Part shown: positions 12,498 to 25,257 of the stretch, in pieces | Numbering within the stretch: the first letter of the stretch is position 1 | Layout of the letters: each line of letters begins with the position of its first letter | Origin: Dermatemys mawii | Lineage: Eukaryota; Chordata; Testudines; Dermatemydidae | Direction: 5' to 3' | DNA length: 64,000 nucleotides | NCBI GenBank assembly: GCA_007922305.1 | Contig: ML677335.1 | Location: 41,106,949-41,170,948 of the forward strand | Translations under genes and position numbers: made by a program | The notes under the pieces: model-generated | What the model saw: only the letters and a program-made list of their open reading frames with translations | Database searches by the model: none | What the model was told of the DNA's origin: nothing

Positions 12498-12839
12498 CTG
12501 ATTATGTATGATTAATGATTTAAAGGAATAAAAAGAGAAAGGTCAACTTCTGAGTTCAAGACAGAGCAGCTACACAGGGAGTAATTAAGATACTTGTGTA
12601 AGCATGATTAATAAGCACAAACTGGCACACTGTGCTGTAAACAAGATCCAAGCAGATGGTTAGGATGAAACAGATTTTTCCTAAAAAGCAATTTTTCAGT
12701 GCCTTGAAAGTTGGTTTCCCTTCCCTCCCACCCGCAAAGAAAACATCTTATGAAACTTAGCATTTACACATCCTATAAGAAAGAAATAGTAACCCTTTTA
12801 ACATTCATTCATTGCAGGCTTTATTTTATATATGCATAT

Positions 12840-12866
12840 ATACAGACACACACAGTCTCTATGCAT
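12840..12866. repeat. short TA/CA tract
   Basis: TATATGCATATATACAGACACACACAG-type low-complexity run immediately before the Penelope-like tail. Confidence 0.6.
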
Positions 12867-12942
12867 CTGAAGAAGTAGGGTTTTTTTACCCATGAAAGCT
12901 TATGTCCAAATAGATAAGGTGCCACTGGACTCCTGGTTGTTT
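12867..12942 (+). repeat. Penelope-like 3' tail with hammerhead-like core
   Basis: Reads CTGAAGAAGTAGGGT, a T loop, ACCCATGAAAGCTTATG, then AAGGTGCCACTGGACTCCTGGTTGTTTT. CTGAAGA (12867-12873), a GGGT/ACCC stem and GAAA (12894-12897) are in the order of a hammerhead core (CUGANGA, stem II, GAAA). Second copy of the tail at 10151-10237. Confidence 0.65.
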
Positions 12943-15104
12943 TAGGCAGAGAGAAAGAGAGATAACTAGTTTGCATGTAAATGGATTCAACTCCTCTTTG
13001 TTTAACGTTGCCTTTTATGTCGAGTTTCATGAATTGCTAAGCCTGACAAGGTTCACTGGGAGTCTTAACTCCCACCCACAAATTCTACCTCGCTGTCATG
13101 TGACTGGCAGTACAGAGGGATCAGCAGCAGCATTTATGGAGAAAGCTGGAAGACAGGTGTCAGAACGGTCCAGCAGGCAAACTTAACGAACACTAATCAG
13201 CTCTGGTGTTCTTTTACAATCCATATCTAATTCACAAGTTTCATTCTTTCTGAAAAACAATTACTAGGTTTTGAAGTTCGTTGTGCATTTACTCAACTGT
13301 CTCTTCACATTAACGTAAGTGGGAACAAGAAAAAAAAAGAGTCAGCAGGGAAGGGACATCAAAAGATCTTAGAATGGATGAAGGCTTTATTTTAAAGTAA
13401 TATAATTACAGGTGCGTGTAATGTTTTACAATAAATTTAAATGTGAAGTTACATCTTTTATGCACCACAAAAATATTAGCTGTTTGTCTCTCCAGCTGAA
13501 ATTCTAGTGCATAAAAATGACTTGACTGAGGAAAAAACAAAAAATCTCATTGTGACACCAAACAAAAGGTATGGAAACTAAGCTGTTCGTGTGAACTACA
13601 GAATGATTACGGTGTCTCATATCTGTAAACATACCAGTACAGCTCATATCCCAGAAGCACAAAAATATTCTACACGTTTTAATCTCTCTGTAGTCAATAT
13701 CAAATTCCCTTAAGGCAATTTTTGCCTCATCTACATCTATTTGTTTAAAAACCTCTACATTACATATTGAGAAATCCTCTTAAAGTTTGAGTATATAATC
13801 TGGTAAAACCTCACCTAATCTTCACTGGTTGTAGTGTTACTGGTGCCAATATTGGGAAAATTGCTTTTCTGTTATATAATATTAGGCAGCTTCTTAAACT
13901 TAGACATATTTTCTGATAAAATGTGGATTTTGCTTCGGATACTTCATTTTCAGGCTCTCACTAATGGCTATGAGAAGAAAGTACCTGTTATAGAAATAAT
14001 CCTGTTTCTCTCTATAATAAACTTCCTTTCTATAAACCTCTCACTGTAGGAAGTAATACCCTAGAAGTGAAAGGGAAAAAGTGGTATGTCCGAGTTCATT
14101 GTAACACCATTCCATTATTCAGGAATACTGCTTAATAGTCTTATTTAAATGTAAGAATACTTTTCCCTAACAGACATGCTTGTGTTAGGGGATTCAGAAT
14201 GGCATTCAGATGTCTATCTAGAAGTCTTCCAACTACACAAATTGTGATGCTTACAAGAGGGTACTTTTATCAAGAGATTCTGAGAGCATGTAGAATTTAG
14301 TTTCAAAACTCGGTGGTGGAGGAGGGGCGTTGTATGTCCCCAAATAATGTAAGTGTGATTTTTGATACCTAAAAAACCGAAATTCGATGTCTAAATGGCA
14401 TTGGTCAAGACTTTTTCAATGGGACATTATTATAACTGCCATTAAGACAAATCCATTTTAACCCCGATTTTCACCATGGTACACTAAATCCATTGCTAAC
14501 AGATTTATTGTTATTTCATGAAAAAACGTTCTGCTTTGTACTATTGAGAAAAAACGTTATAAGCAATGTGCAAGAGAAGGTGTTTGTTGGCTTTGCTAGT
14601 TGAAAAAAAACAAAAAGCACAAAAACAGTTTTCCACCACAGACATGGCTTGCACATTCACTTTTAGGCAGCTAGTAGATCAGTTTAATAAGTTAAGAAAA
14701 AAATGGGTAGGATGGCATAGTTTTGAGCATGTCTATGAATCTGGACACTCATCAACTGGAAACTTTCTTACCTTGGAGCCACCTGAACTGCATTACCCAT
14801 AGTATGACAGTTGAAGGGCTCAAAATGTTCATCTCACTCAATTTGCTTACACACTTGTACATACACTGATAACCCATGCTTCTCCTTGGATGAGTCTGGA
14901 GCTGTATTTAGGATAAGGCTCAGGAACCCAGAACAGTGTCTTTGAAATTCAGGCTTTTTGGCAGTCTCAGGAGAAAGGGCAAAAAATAAATATGCAACTA
15001 CTCTCATTCACAGAAAATACACACATTGACCAAGGGTCAGGGGAGAGAGTTCTAAGTCAAGCATACAGACAAAAGAGCAAGACAAAATTACTTTTATATG
15101 AATG
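12943..15104. other. no feature seen
   Basis: A/T-rich unique-looking sequence. The frames at 12971-13186, 13834-14049 and 14566-14802 show no domain and no splice context that I could support. Confidence 0.45.
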
Positions 15105-15260
15105 AACTATGGAATTGATCCTGCAAAATCTTGAGCACCATGTCCTTGATCAGGTTATACACATGTCATTCACACACAGTTAACTTTAAATCATTTGAGT
15201 GGTACCACTGACTTCAATGGGACAAGTCATATACTTGTTTTTTCTGGATCAGGGCCAGAA
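15105..15260. repeat. ancient amniote palindromic repeat, diverged
   Basis: Words GATCCTGCAAAATCTTGAGCA, TGACTTCAATGGGAC and TCTGGATCAGGGCC match an old repeat common in reptiles and birds (tgcaggatc...gacttcaatgggact...tgcaggatcggggcc). Another copy lies at 46488-46605. The class is uncertain; it is probably a DNA transposon. Confidence 0.4.
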
Positions 15261-15273
15261 TGCTCAGACCGTT

Positions 15274-15506
15274 GGCTATGTCTGCACTGCAACAAAGGGG
15301 TGTAATTCATGGCTCATAGACACATACCCATGCTAACCTTAATCTAGCTAGCTCACTAAAAATAGCAGTGAGGATGCAGTGCCTTGGGCTGCACCTAACC
15401 CCCCCAGATATGTACTCACCTGTAGCAGTCCATGCTGAAGCCCACACAGTAACATCCTCACTACTATTTTAAATAATTACATCCCAGTCACAGTGTAGAC
15501 AACCTT
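15274..15506. mobile_element. Harbinger-like MITE
   Basis: Left end GGCTATGTCTGCACTGCAACAAAGGGGTGTAATT is mirrored by right end AATTAC...CACAGTGTAGACAACC. The length is about 230 bp with no coding capacity. The left end and the TGTAATT block recur at 60913. No clear TSD. Confidence 0.55.
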
Positions 15507-16042
15507 AGAGGACTGCATTACTAGTCAACAGTACTGTTGAAAAGCTGATCACAATTCTATATCAAAAACTTTTCCAAGCCTCAGCTACTGTAAGCAGGTA
15601 TTGAAGGATTCTCTGAGGCTATCTGTAAAACCTTTATTAAAAGGAAAAAAGTATATATTCGTACTGATCTTAGGTGGCTAGCAAAACACTTACACATCTG
15701 TGGTTTCTGAACAGCTTAAAAAGGCCTTTTAAACAGAGAAATAATTACTAACCAAAAACAAGTATGCAGCGTTGGACAAAATGGCCTGATGCAATGTTTT
15801 TCTAGAATGCCTGAGCATAGTGCATTCTATTGACAAACACATGGTAATTTTCCCAGACTGAGAAAGCAAATATCAGGTCACTGCAGTCTAGTTTATCTTT
15901 CCAAACCAGTCTTGCACTGGCAGCATCTCTGGTTCAAGTTAATTGTGAGCGACTTTAGACATCAGGGCAACGCAGTTCCACGCATCAACCAAACTGAGAA
16001 CTGACAGGTAGACTACAAACATGACAGTCAACCAAGCAGCAA

Positions 16043-16724
16043 CTAGGGGTATGGTTACACTTACAAGATTATAGCGCTATTGGTTATAGCGGCCCCCTTA
16101 TACAGTAATATGTATAGCGCTACTGTATGTCCACACTCAGACGCGCCAGCAGTATAGCATGGCCACATTTGGAGCACTTAATGCGGCATTAAGAGCACCG
16201 CATTAGGGCAGGTATCCCAACATTCAGCTGGGTGCAACGTGCTTTTTAAACTAGGGGGGTGAGGGGGGACGCATTGTGTGTATGCGGAGGGAGAGAGACA
16301 GTGATTTTTCTGTTCTTCTGAAAGCCTGTCAGCGAGCCTCCGTTCACAGAAGGCTTTGTTTTCACACAGGCTCCCTCCTTAAACATTTGCATTGCTTATC
16401 TGCCGAGTTAAGAGAGAAACTCTAAATAGGTACTTCCGCATTCCTCCAGCCGAGTTCAAAACAAAGGGAAGAGACGTCAATTGCCTTAAATGGCTCTAGG
16501 CATCTCAAGAGATCACTTGTAACGCAGTGGGTGTCCACATTCTTGCTGTAGCGCTACAGCAGCTGTGCTACAGCCCTTATTCCCCATGCGGAGGTGGATT
16601 ACCAGGAGCGCTATAACTCCACAGTTATAGCACTCTATGTGCCTTGCCAGTGTGGATGGGAGGAGGTTATAGTGCTTGTGGGGCCTTTATAGCGCTATAA
16701 AGTGCCAGTGTAACCAAGCCCTAG
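16043..16724. mobile_element. MITE with long inverted ends, possibly Harbinger
   Basis: Left CTAGGGGTATGGTTACACT and right AGTGTAACCAAGCCCTAG are inverted repeats. Just inside, both ends carry TATAGCGCTAT-type palindromes, which recur several times in the interior. No 8-bp TSD can be found. If CTA at each edge is a 3-bp TSD, a PIF/Harbinger-type insertion fits. No transposase frame. Confidence 0.65.
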
Positions 16725-17397
16725 GTTAGCATTCTCTCTCTTCCTTTTTTCCAGAGACCTTAGAGGTATAGAAACTATTTAATGGAATACAATGAAAGAT
16801 GCAGATAGGCTCCATATGGTCTACTACCTCAATCTTCAAACAAGACAATACTATCAAGCAAAGGAATCACTACGCAATATCAATAAAAATCAGTAATCAC
16901 GACAGATTTTGCCAATAACTTTTAATCATCTGTCTCTCACTGTTTTGAAGTGATAGATTTCAAAAGTGTCAAAACTCTTAATGAATCATGGTGGTAAAAT
17001 GAAGAGTCTGTTTGCTTTCCCTGTTGACATACTGGGTTTCAGACTGTCAAAGTGCTTTTAGTTATAATAGAAAATGTACAAAGTTAGCTATGCTTGTTTT
17101 GACAACTACAAAAAGATTTTATCACTTACATGTACCTGTGCAGTACCTAGATTTTCAAAGCAAAATTTGTTCATGAAAAGTTCTTAAAACTAATGTTTTC
17201 ACAGGATTATTATGCAACACTTTCACCTTCATAGGTATATTTCAGAAAGGCATATAAAAAGTCTGTCATTTTTACTTAATGTAGAATTTTCACTACAAAT
17301 GTTCCTAATTTCCTACATGCATTTTACTTCTGTCATGCACCGAATTCTTTCAAAAACATGCATGGTAAAATTAAATACTAACACTACAAATAATGTA
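16725..17397. other. no feature seen
   Basis: A/T-rich spacer between two DNA transposons. It contains an isolated donor-like GTAAGTGA on the minus strand near 17117, without a convincing exon. Confidence 0.45.
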
Positions 17398-18255
17398 CAG
17401 TGGAGCCCCGGGATAACATGCCCCGCTATAACGTGAGTTTGGTTATAGCCCGGTTATACCGTGGCTCCCAAGTCCTGAGTTCTCTGTCCCTGGCAGGCAC
17501 AGGGTCCATGGCTTCTCTCCCATGCTGGGCAGTGAGGAGAGAAGCTGCAGCCTCCCCTGCCAGGGACAGAGAACTCAGGACTGCAGGTAGAGGCTGTGGC
17601 TTCTCTCCCCTCTGTCCAGCAGGGGAGAAAAGCTACAGCCCCAAACTACGGGGACAGAGAACTCCATGGCTTCAGACTGCAACCAGTGAGTTCGCTGTGG
17701 AAGCCGCGGCTCCTCACCTGCCAGGACAGGGGAACTCTGGGCTGCCAGAGTCCCCCTATCCCAGCAGGCAGGGAGTCGCGGCTTCCCTGGAAGCTGCTGC
17801 CCCGCGCCTCCCGGGACCGGGGGAGTCCCCCTGCCCCGGCAGGCGGATAGCTGCAGCTTCTCTGGAAGCCGCTGCCCCGCCCCTGCCAGGACTGGGAGAC
17901 TCCGGCAGCCCAGAGTCCCCCTGTCCCGGCAGGCGAGGAGCCACGGTGTCCCTGGAAGCCACTGCCCCCATGCCTGCAGGAACAGAGGACTCCGGGGCTG
18001 CAGGCGCCCTTGTCCCCCCCGGCTGGCGGGTGGGCAGCGGCTTCCACAGAGAACTCTGGGGCTGCAGTCTGCAGCCTCGAAGTTCTCTGTCCCTGGCAGG
18101 CGTGGGGCCGCAGCTTCTCTCCCCTGCTGAGCAGTGGGGAGAGAAGCGCAGCCCTCCGCCTGCCAGGGAGTGGGGCCCCGCTATAACGCGACCCCACATT
18201 TAGTGCAATGGGATTTTATGGATCCCATCGGTCGCGTTATAGCGGGGCTCCACTG
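17398..18255. mobile_element. Tigger/mariner-like element with hairpin interior (858 bp)
   Basis: Ends CAGTGGAGCCCCG and CGGGGCTCCACTG are perfect inverted repeats between TA dinucleotides (17396-17397 and 18256-18257), as for Tc1/mariner/pogo elements. The interior is GC-rich. It holds two back-to-back hairpins near 17475-17580 and 17585-17665 built on CTGAGTTCTCTGTCCCTGGC and its complement. Next come tandem copies of a block starting TGGAAGCC (about 17699, 17789, 17860 and 17953). Last is a self-complementary right end (ATAACGCGACC near 18183, GGTCGCGTTATAGCGGGGC near 18229). The long open frames here (267, 183 and 147 aa, both strands) are by-products of repeat composition; no transposase motif is present. 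Confidence 0.85.
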
Positions 18256-19019
18256 TATTATGCACATGAACACTGTGCATATATACAGAGTCTACATTAC
18301 ATAATTCATCAATTAAGTCAACTCTAACCATAACACACAACCAGATTAAATCACTGAAAAGATATTTCAACTTCATACCACTGTTTTTTCTTATTAAAGG
18401 GTTTTACCCATCAACTCTAAATTCTCTGCAAGAGAAAAGGGAAAATATTCCAATATAGTAAATTATCACACTGGTGAAATGGTAACTAAAAAACACAAAG
18501 CCATTGCAATTAACAACTTACTTTTAAATAGCTTCTCTGTCTAGATATACCATATGTTATCCTACAACCTTTTTTAATTGTAATTTTGATCACCTTATAC
18601 TCTTTTCTAGACAGTTTACCGGGATATACCTGAAAAAGTTTTAAGTAACTGCTGTGTTAAATTTGCTTATATGAAGTTAAGCTGGAAACAGATTTCTAAA
18701 ATAGGGCTTTCAGCAGACATAATTATAGAAAGGGTAAAGGAAAACAATAGTAAACAAATAAAATTGATACTTTAAACCCCATGTTCCATAATGCTCATTT
18801 TAAACCAAAAGCATAACATGGAACCCGCAAATTGCATGTGTAAGCAGTTGAGACTTTTTATACATAAATATAAAGATATATAAAAATATAATTGTTCATC
18901 AGCTCAATATTTGTGATGGTTAATACAAATAGGAGTTACATGCTAAAACCAAAGAGAAACCCTACAACTTCAGTTTAAGCTATTTAAAAAGCTTGTAACA
19001 GGGTATTTTGAGATAATTA
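18256..19019. other. no feature seen
   Basis: A/T-rich sequence between two Tigger-like elements. No motif could be recognised. Confidence 0.45.
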
Positions 19020-19200
19020 CAACTCTACCCTGATATAACATGGTCTGATACAAGGCAAATTCTGATATAACGCAGTAAAGGCGCACTCTGGGGGCGGGGG
19101 CATGGCTGCGCTCTCCTCTACCTCAATATAACAGAGTTTCACAGATACTGCAGTATGATTTTTTGGCTCCCAAGGGCCACGTTATATCGAGATAGAGGTG
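19020..19200. mobile_element. Tigger-like MITE (181 bp)
   Basis: Left CAACTCTACCCTGATATAAC and right GTTATATCGAGATAGAGGTG are inverted repeats flanked by TA (19018-19019, 19201-19202). The TIR differs from that of 17398-18255, so it is a different family of the same superfamily. Confidence 0.85.
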
Positions 19201-19685
19201 TATGTGGTGCATTTTACACAGGAATTACACATATATGTATAATGACTCTAGTTTCTTGACCATAAATAAAAATATTTCCTAACACCACCCTGTATGGAAT
19301 GAATCATTTATCTTTTAGGAGTACTACCACAGAAAGATAAACATACTTTACCCCCACTAATTTTTGTTTATTGTATTCCCCACAAAGAGAATCAAATTTT
19401 CCTCAAGATTTTACTCTGTCACAAATCACTGTGAGTGACAATTAGCACTTTCTGCAATACATTATACAGCAAGGACAGCTAACAAGATGTAGGAATCCAG
19501 TGCAGGTTTTTCCCTTCACTATCCCATCTAAAGCTTGAAAGAAAGTCTGTAATCTAATGAATTCTGAACTTATGTCAGCTCAATAGAGAGCTCAGTCTTT
19601 TATCTTCACCTGGAATAGTATTAAAAAGAAAACTGAACTGTTTCTCCCAGTATCCATAGGTATATTCTTACATATCTAGTTTTAG

Positions 19686-19688
<3 letters not shown>

Positions 19689-19732
<44 letters not shown>
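19689..19732. repeat. (GA)n microsatellite
   Basis: About 22 uninterrupted GA units. An oligo-A run follows at about 19785-19802. Confidence 0.95.
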
Positions 19733-19735
<3 letters not shown>

Positions 19736-19802
19736 TCTGTTCATTCTGGGAAAGAATTTGGTAGTGTGAACACTAACACAATCTTAAAAAAAAAAAAAAA
19801 AA

Positions 19803-20956
19803 ATCAGCTAACATTTTCTCCAAAATCTACAGACAGTGTTTTAATTATCCAACAGATTAACATTGATTGACCACTCAAAAAACCCAGATTTTGTGAAGCC
19901 TCAGTAACTCGGTCTCCAAAATATGTTATTACATAGCTTGAAAAATCAGCAACAATTACAGAGCAGACTTTTCTTCTATGTAAACTACCTAAGCCATTCA
20001 CTAAAAACTGTTACTCTCTGATGGTACCTTGATACCATGCGCAAAATGAATTCAGCATGCAGACACCCATCACCACCACAAAAACCTCTTTCACAACTTG
20101 CCCAAATAGGCAGCTTTGTGGATAGCCTCAGCAGAGAAAGTAAAGATTGAATAGGCCTGGAGACTGAACCTGAGATGACCCCTTCAGAACGTGGCTGAGG
20201 CCCATTAGTGAGGTAGAAAAACTTCCAAAGCTATTGTCTTGTTCTGTGGACAACTTTAGTCTCCAGGATAGTCAAACCAGTTCCTTTCATAAACACTAAA
20301 TGTACACTTTAAAAAAAATACATTTTGTTTGAATTCATTCTATTCTCCTCAAACGTTGTAGAGGACAATACAAAAGACTAATCTTTGTTTAGGGTTTTGT
20401 TTGTTTGTTTATTTCTCCAACTATACTATTCATAGCTACAACTGTGATTTATATCAAATAAGTGTTTTGGGGATACAGAGCAGCTATGCCACAGATGACC
20501 AAAACATGCTAACATGCAAAGTGAGAAAGCTAACTGTTTCAGCTCTAGCAGTGGTACACAGTTGCAAAGGCCGTGCTTAAAGCCTCCTTTCTGCTTAAGG
20601 ATTAAGAAACTATTTTGAGGGCCTAAGCAACAGGATGGGAGAAGAGAAATATGAAACAACTAAAATCTATCATGTAAAACAGGGCTTAAGAAGTGATTTT
20701 GTTGACAGGATAAATACATCAATACTGGTCTCCCAATCTGTTGCTTACTATCTAACATAAACATATACAAGTTTATGTGGCTGTTTGAAAGAAGAGTGGG
20801 ACCTTACAAAATCTGGAATTACACATCCTGAGCAAAAGCAGTAGTCAGTTATGTGTCTTGAATAGTAGGAGTATATCCTTCAAAATTACTCTTGGAGCTG
20901 AGGGTATCCCTTGCACACACCCCGTCCTCACTTTATTTCTGCCCCATGATCTAAGA
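19803..20956. other. no feature seen
   Basis: Unique-looking sequence with a short (TTTG)n at about 20396-20412. The minus frames at 19804-20001 and 20426-20659 have no domain. Confidence 0.45.
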
Positions 20957-21174
20957 CAGTGGTTCTCAAACTTTAGTACTGGTGACCTCTTTCACACAGC
21001 AAGCCTCTGAGTGCGACTCCTCTTAAAAACATGTTTTTATCTATTTAGCACCATTATAAATGCTGGAGGCAAAGCAGGGTTTGGGGGTGGAGGCTGACAG
21101 CTCTCGACACCCCCTCCCCCATATAATAGCCTCGTGATCCCAAGGGGTCCCGACCCCCAGTTTGAGAACACCTG
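20957..21174. mobile_element. non-autonomous hAT element (218 bp)
   Basis: TIRs CAGTGGTTCTCAAACT and AGTTTGAGAACACCTG with a perfect 8-bp TSD, atctaaga (20949-20956, 21175-21182). This is a Charlie-type hAT end. Confidence 0.95.
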
Positions 21175-21770
21175 ATCTAAGACTATTCTATGCAGAAACT
21201 CTCCTCACAACTAATGTAAGCAGCTTTCACAAGCTATTGATCTGAACTACATAGCTACATAATTTACCGAAATTTGGAAGAAGTAGAGTAGAAGGTTAGA
21301 GATGACAACCTTTATAGCTGCTCCATCCTTGTACAACTCTTGTATCCTCTATCAGCATGACTTCTATAAAAAAAATCAATTAGCTAAGTTACAGGGGGAA
21401 ATCTTTTGCCTATGGATGTCAGAAGAGATAGTAAAACTCTTGGACTCTGTCATGCTGTGTAGGTAAGCAACAAGAATCACTATGCAGCCATAAAGATAAT
21501 GAATTTACATGCCGTGGATTTTTCATCAGACATGGAGGCAAAAGGCTAAGTGCCTTCAGCAATGGAAGCTTAGATATCTCTCTTCATGATTACAAACAAG
21601 GACTATGTTACCCACATTAAACACACTAGATATGTGCAAGTAAAGATGTACAGCAGCAAAACTAAATTAAAAATAATAATCCAGAAATAAACTGCATTAG
21701 TTTATGTGACAGGAGCTGTTAAAGTCTCTATGTATGGAAGAAGCCATTGGTGCCACATTGCACACCCAGG

Positions 21771-21907
21771 CATAGATGCTGCAACAATTTTTATATGGGG
21801 GTGCGGAAAGCCATTTCAAACACAACTGTAAACCCTGTATATGATGAAAACCACTTTAATCCTGGGGGTGCTACCGCACCCCAGCACATCACATTCCAGC
21901 ACCTATG
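21771..21907. mobile_element. hAT-type MITE (137 bp)
   Basis: Starts CATAGATGCTGCAAC and ends ATTCCAGCACCTATG. Just inside, each end has a GGGGGTGC block (GGGGGTGCTACCGCACCCC at the right). The flanks cacccagg (21763-21770) and cactcaag (21908-21915) match at 6 of 8 bases, consistent with an aged hAT TSD. Confidence 0.75.
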
Positions 21908-24102
21908 CACTCAAGAGGCTTGTCGCAACCTTTGACAACAAAAAATGGTAAATTTTTCCTTTTCTGCTTCTCACACTCAGCTGTAAATCTAGAGGAGACA
22001 GAGACAGAGAGAGAGAGGGAGAGCTCAGACTGTATTGACCTGAGGAATGAATGGCAGCAAGGAAGCAGGCTGGAGAATGAAAATTGAAAGCAAGAGATTA
22101 TAGATATATTAATCATTGAACAATCTGCCACTATGCCTATTCCTTCTAATACTTAACTATTATTCCTACTCCCTTCCCCACATCCTTGGTCTGGTCTATT
22201 TAAGAAACTCATCGCATGTGTTTTTACACTATGAAAGCACTTGAGGTATTAATGTAACATAACACTTTGGCAGTAGGCAGTTCAGACTCTAAATTACAAG
22301 TGGCACACTGCACAGTGTTTAAACAATTTGGGTCTTTCAGTCTACTGTACTTTACTATAAATAGATCTACATCATAATCCAATGCAGTGTAAATAGGTTT
22401 GACTCTTGTTTTTTAAGTAAACACTGGGGCTTGTGCTATCCTTTAATTAGTTTAATACAAGTAGTTTTTACAACAATCCTTTTGTTTTTTTGTTAATTGC
22501 CTGGGCATTTCACTCAAGCGCACACACAGAGACATTCCCTATTGTGAAAAGCTTATAGTCAAAGCTATTGTTTGATTTCTGTGGTAAGATTTCTCTTTTT
22601 AATACAGAAAGATACGAAATACTGGGAAGATAAAGATATCCTACAATGTCTCCAATAAAAAACCCCAGTACTGCTAAAGAGTCAGTATTTTGCTTCAGCT
22701 TTTCCACCAACCCAGACATGCCTGCCTGCTTGCAGTTTCACATCTAGCGCATGGATTTAATTTAGCAAAAGATGTCAGACTTGCATAGTCTCGATTTGGT
22801 GGATAATGGTAAAAGGTTGAATGTGATTTAGATAGTAATTGTTACAGTAAAAGGAAAAAATAATCTAATTTAAGATTTCAAGGAGAAAAAAAAATGAAAA
22901 TCCTCCATTACCCAAACAAATGTGACATTGTTACCATTCTGATTGAGTGGTACTTTATACTTTGCCTCAGTGTAAATTAGTACACAAGGCATAAAGCAAC
23001 AGATGATCTTGACCATAAAGGCAACTTCAGAACACACAGAGAGAAAAAAAGAATACAGCAAAATGCCAGTGATCTGAAAAAAATTAGCGTCTCTTTGGAA
23101 AAAAGTACTGATATTTTCTAATGCATGGAGACTTGCAAACCTAAAGTGACATTAATGTTTTGCAACTGGTCATTATAACGTCAGTTTCTCTATCATATTT
23201 TGAGATGCACCCCAACATTGAAATGGCCAATTGTGCCAACTCTCAATAATACATTCCAAATATATCACATATGAACCCACTCAAAATTGAAGATTTGGCA
23301 TGTCAAAGCAGAACAAATTTAAGATTCAAGAATTTCATTTAAAGAGCTAGATGACTGATCACCAGGTCAGAATTCAAAAAAACAGAAAGGAAACTGCGAC
23401 AAAGTCAAATAGGCATATTTCAAGGAGGACTATCTTGTGTCAGATTAGGGGTAGACTAAAAAGGCCTTATCCCATGAATACTTCAGTGTTTTAGATAATT
23501 AAAAACCAGACCATGCCTAGAAAGTGCAGAGATAATTGGATAGAGAGGACATTTTCACAGTTTTCCCATTTCAAGGCAAGTTTTATTTATTTGGTCTCTT
23601 TCTTAAAATTTAATGCCACTGAGTGTTCAGCATTGTTTAATGATGTTCTAAGTATTATCACTTATTATAATTATCATCTGATTAATCCTATTACAGTGGG
23701 AAGCTAGAGGGTGTGTCTAAATTTTTCGTCTTATTCATGCATAATACAAGTTGACAAGAACTATAGTTGGGGGCGGGGAGGAGGTAAGAATGAGTGCTCT
23801 TTGACTAAAGGCATTGTTTTATGACAGACAAGATCAGTTGAAATTGTTTTTTTTGGCCAGGTCAAATCTCGAGGTCACAGCTGACAAGTTAGGTGGGATT
23901 TAGGGAAGTCATTTATAAATGAGCATACCAGACCTGAAGTCTTCTGTGATGAAAACCACTCAAGTTCTGTCTCCTTTCTATGGCTCCAAGTGTCTCTACT
24001 ATAGGAGAAAGTTATTGTAAAAAATTGTGTCCTTTTGTTATGTGATCTTTCCATGTAGTTATTTCAAGGGAAATAATGTCCATCTTCATTGAAGCTTATA
24101 TA
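21908..24102. other. no gene seen
   Basis: A/T-rich sequence. A purine-rich (GA)-like patch lies at about 21999-22022. Nothing else was recognised. Confidence 0.45.
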
Positions 24103-24190
24103 TTAAGGCCTAAATTTTCACAAGTGGCACTTAAATGACTGATTTGTCAGAAAGTACTAAGCAGCTACGATATGAAAATCAGGCCTCTGT
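24103..24190. repeat. short inverted ancient repeat
   Basis: AGGCCTAAATTTTCACAAGTG near the left and TATGAAAATCAGGCCT at the right are imperfect inverted ends of the 'cctgattttcag' type. These are common in old amniote repeats. A related piece lies at 41037-41125. Confidence 0.4.
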
Positions 24191-25257
24191 AGTTTGTCTT
24201 AAATTGGGTACCAGAACTTGAAACATTTCTAATCACTAGTCACTGTTGAAAATTGAGGACAAAGGCTCACAGTATTTCTGCAAATATGCCAGATTTCTGG
24301 GAATGTGAATATGAATCAATTACTTTACCAAAATGTTACACTATAAGAGATGGCATTGCTGGCATCTTGAATTTTATTGATTATTGGAATGATTTCATTT
24401 TATATGATTTAGATACAATATACAGTATATTATAAACTATTTGATGTGTCAGGCTATGGTTATAAACCCAACATGTTTTGATTTTATGTTGGATGAATGC
24501 TCATATGTTATATGGTATCTTATACTTCACTCCCCTTATTTCCAATTTTGCATATATAAAATATATAGCACAAAATATTTGAGAGTAATGAGAAATAACA
24601 ATAAATTGACATTGCACCAAATCTGAATAGTTTTACCTGCTCATAAAAATATGCAGTTTATTTCCTCAGGAAGAAAAAATAGTATCAAAAAGCAATACAA
24701 TATACCGTTACTTCAAAAAAATTAACACAGTAAACACCTACATTCACAAAGCAAAGTTACTGCCAAAAGCAGTACTCTGAGCACAGCTATTGTTCTTTGA
24801 TGATGGGCAACCTACTCCTCAGACACAGCATGAGTTCATCCTGTGAACTGCACAGCACCTCAGATGTGGCCCTGCATATCTTATCAAACAATCACCCATT
24901 CTTTATCTGAATCTGAGTCCCGTCCCCGCTGTCTACCATTGCATAAAGGCACAGACAAGTCTCTGTAATTCCTGCAGAGTTTAGCATCAGGTCAAAAAAA
25001 GTATATCCTCCTTCACAACAGGAAGTTGCAGACCTCTAGGTCAGATGTATTTTTTTCTCCTTACCGTTATATCTCAAGGAAGGAGCAAAATCATTATTGA
25101 CTCAAAAAAATCAAGTGAAACTCATATCAAAAGATCACCATGTAAAAATAGGAATTCTCAAAAATGATCAAAAAGATGTAACATTAAAAATCTTGCCAGC
25201 CTAGAAAAAAGGGAATGCGATAATTACATTTAAATTATGGAAGGTGATTTTGTATGC
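24191..25257. other. no feature seen
   Basis: Strongly A/T-rich to about 24.65 kb, then unique-looking sequence up to the retroviral remnant. The plus frames at 24253-24626 have no domain. Confidence 0.45.

Noticed and set aside
17400..18203. 267-codon open frame, the longest in the window, with overlapping 183- and 147-codon frames on the other strand
   Set aside because: Lies inside the Tigger-like element; frames on both strands arise from GC-rich hairpin and tandem repeats with no domain.
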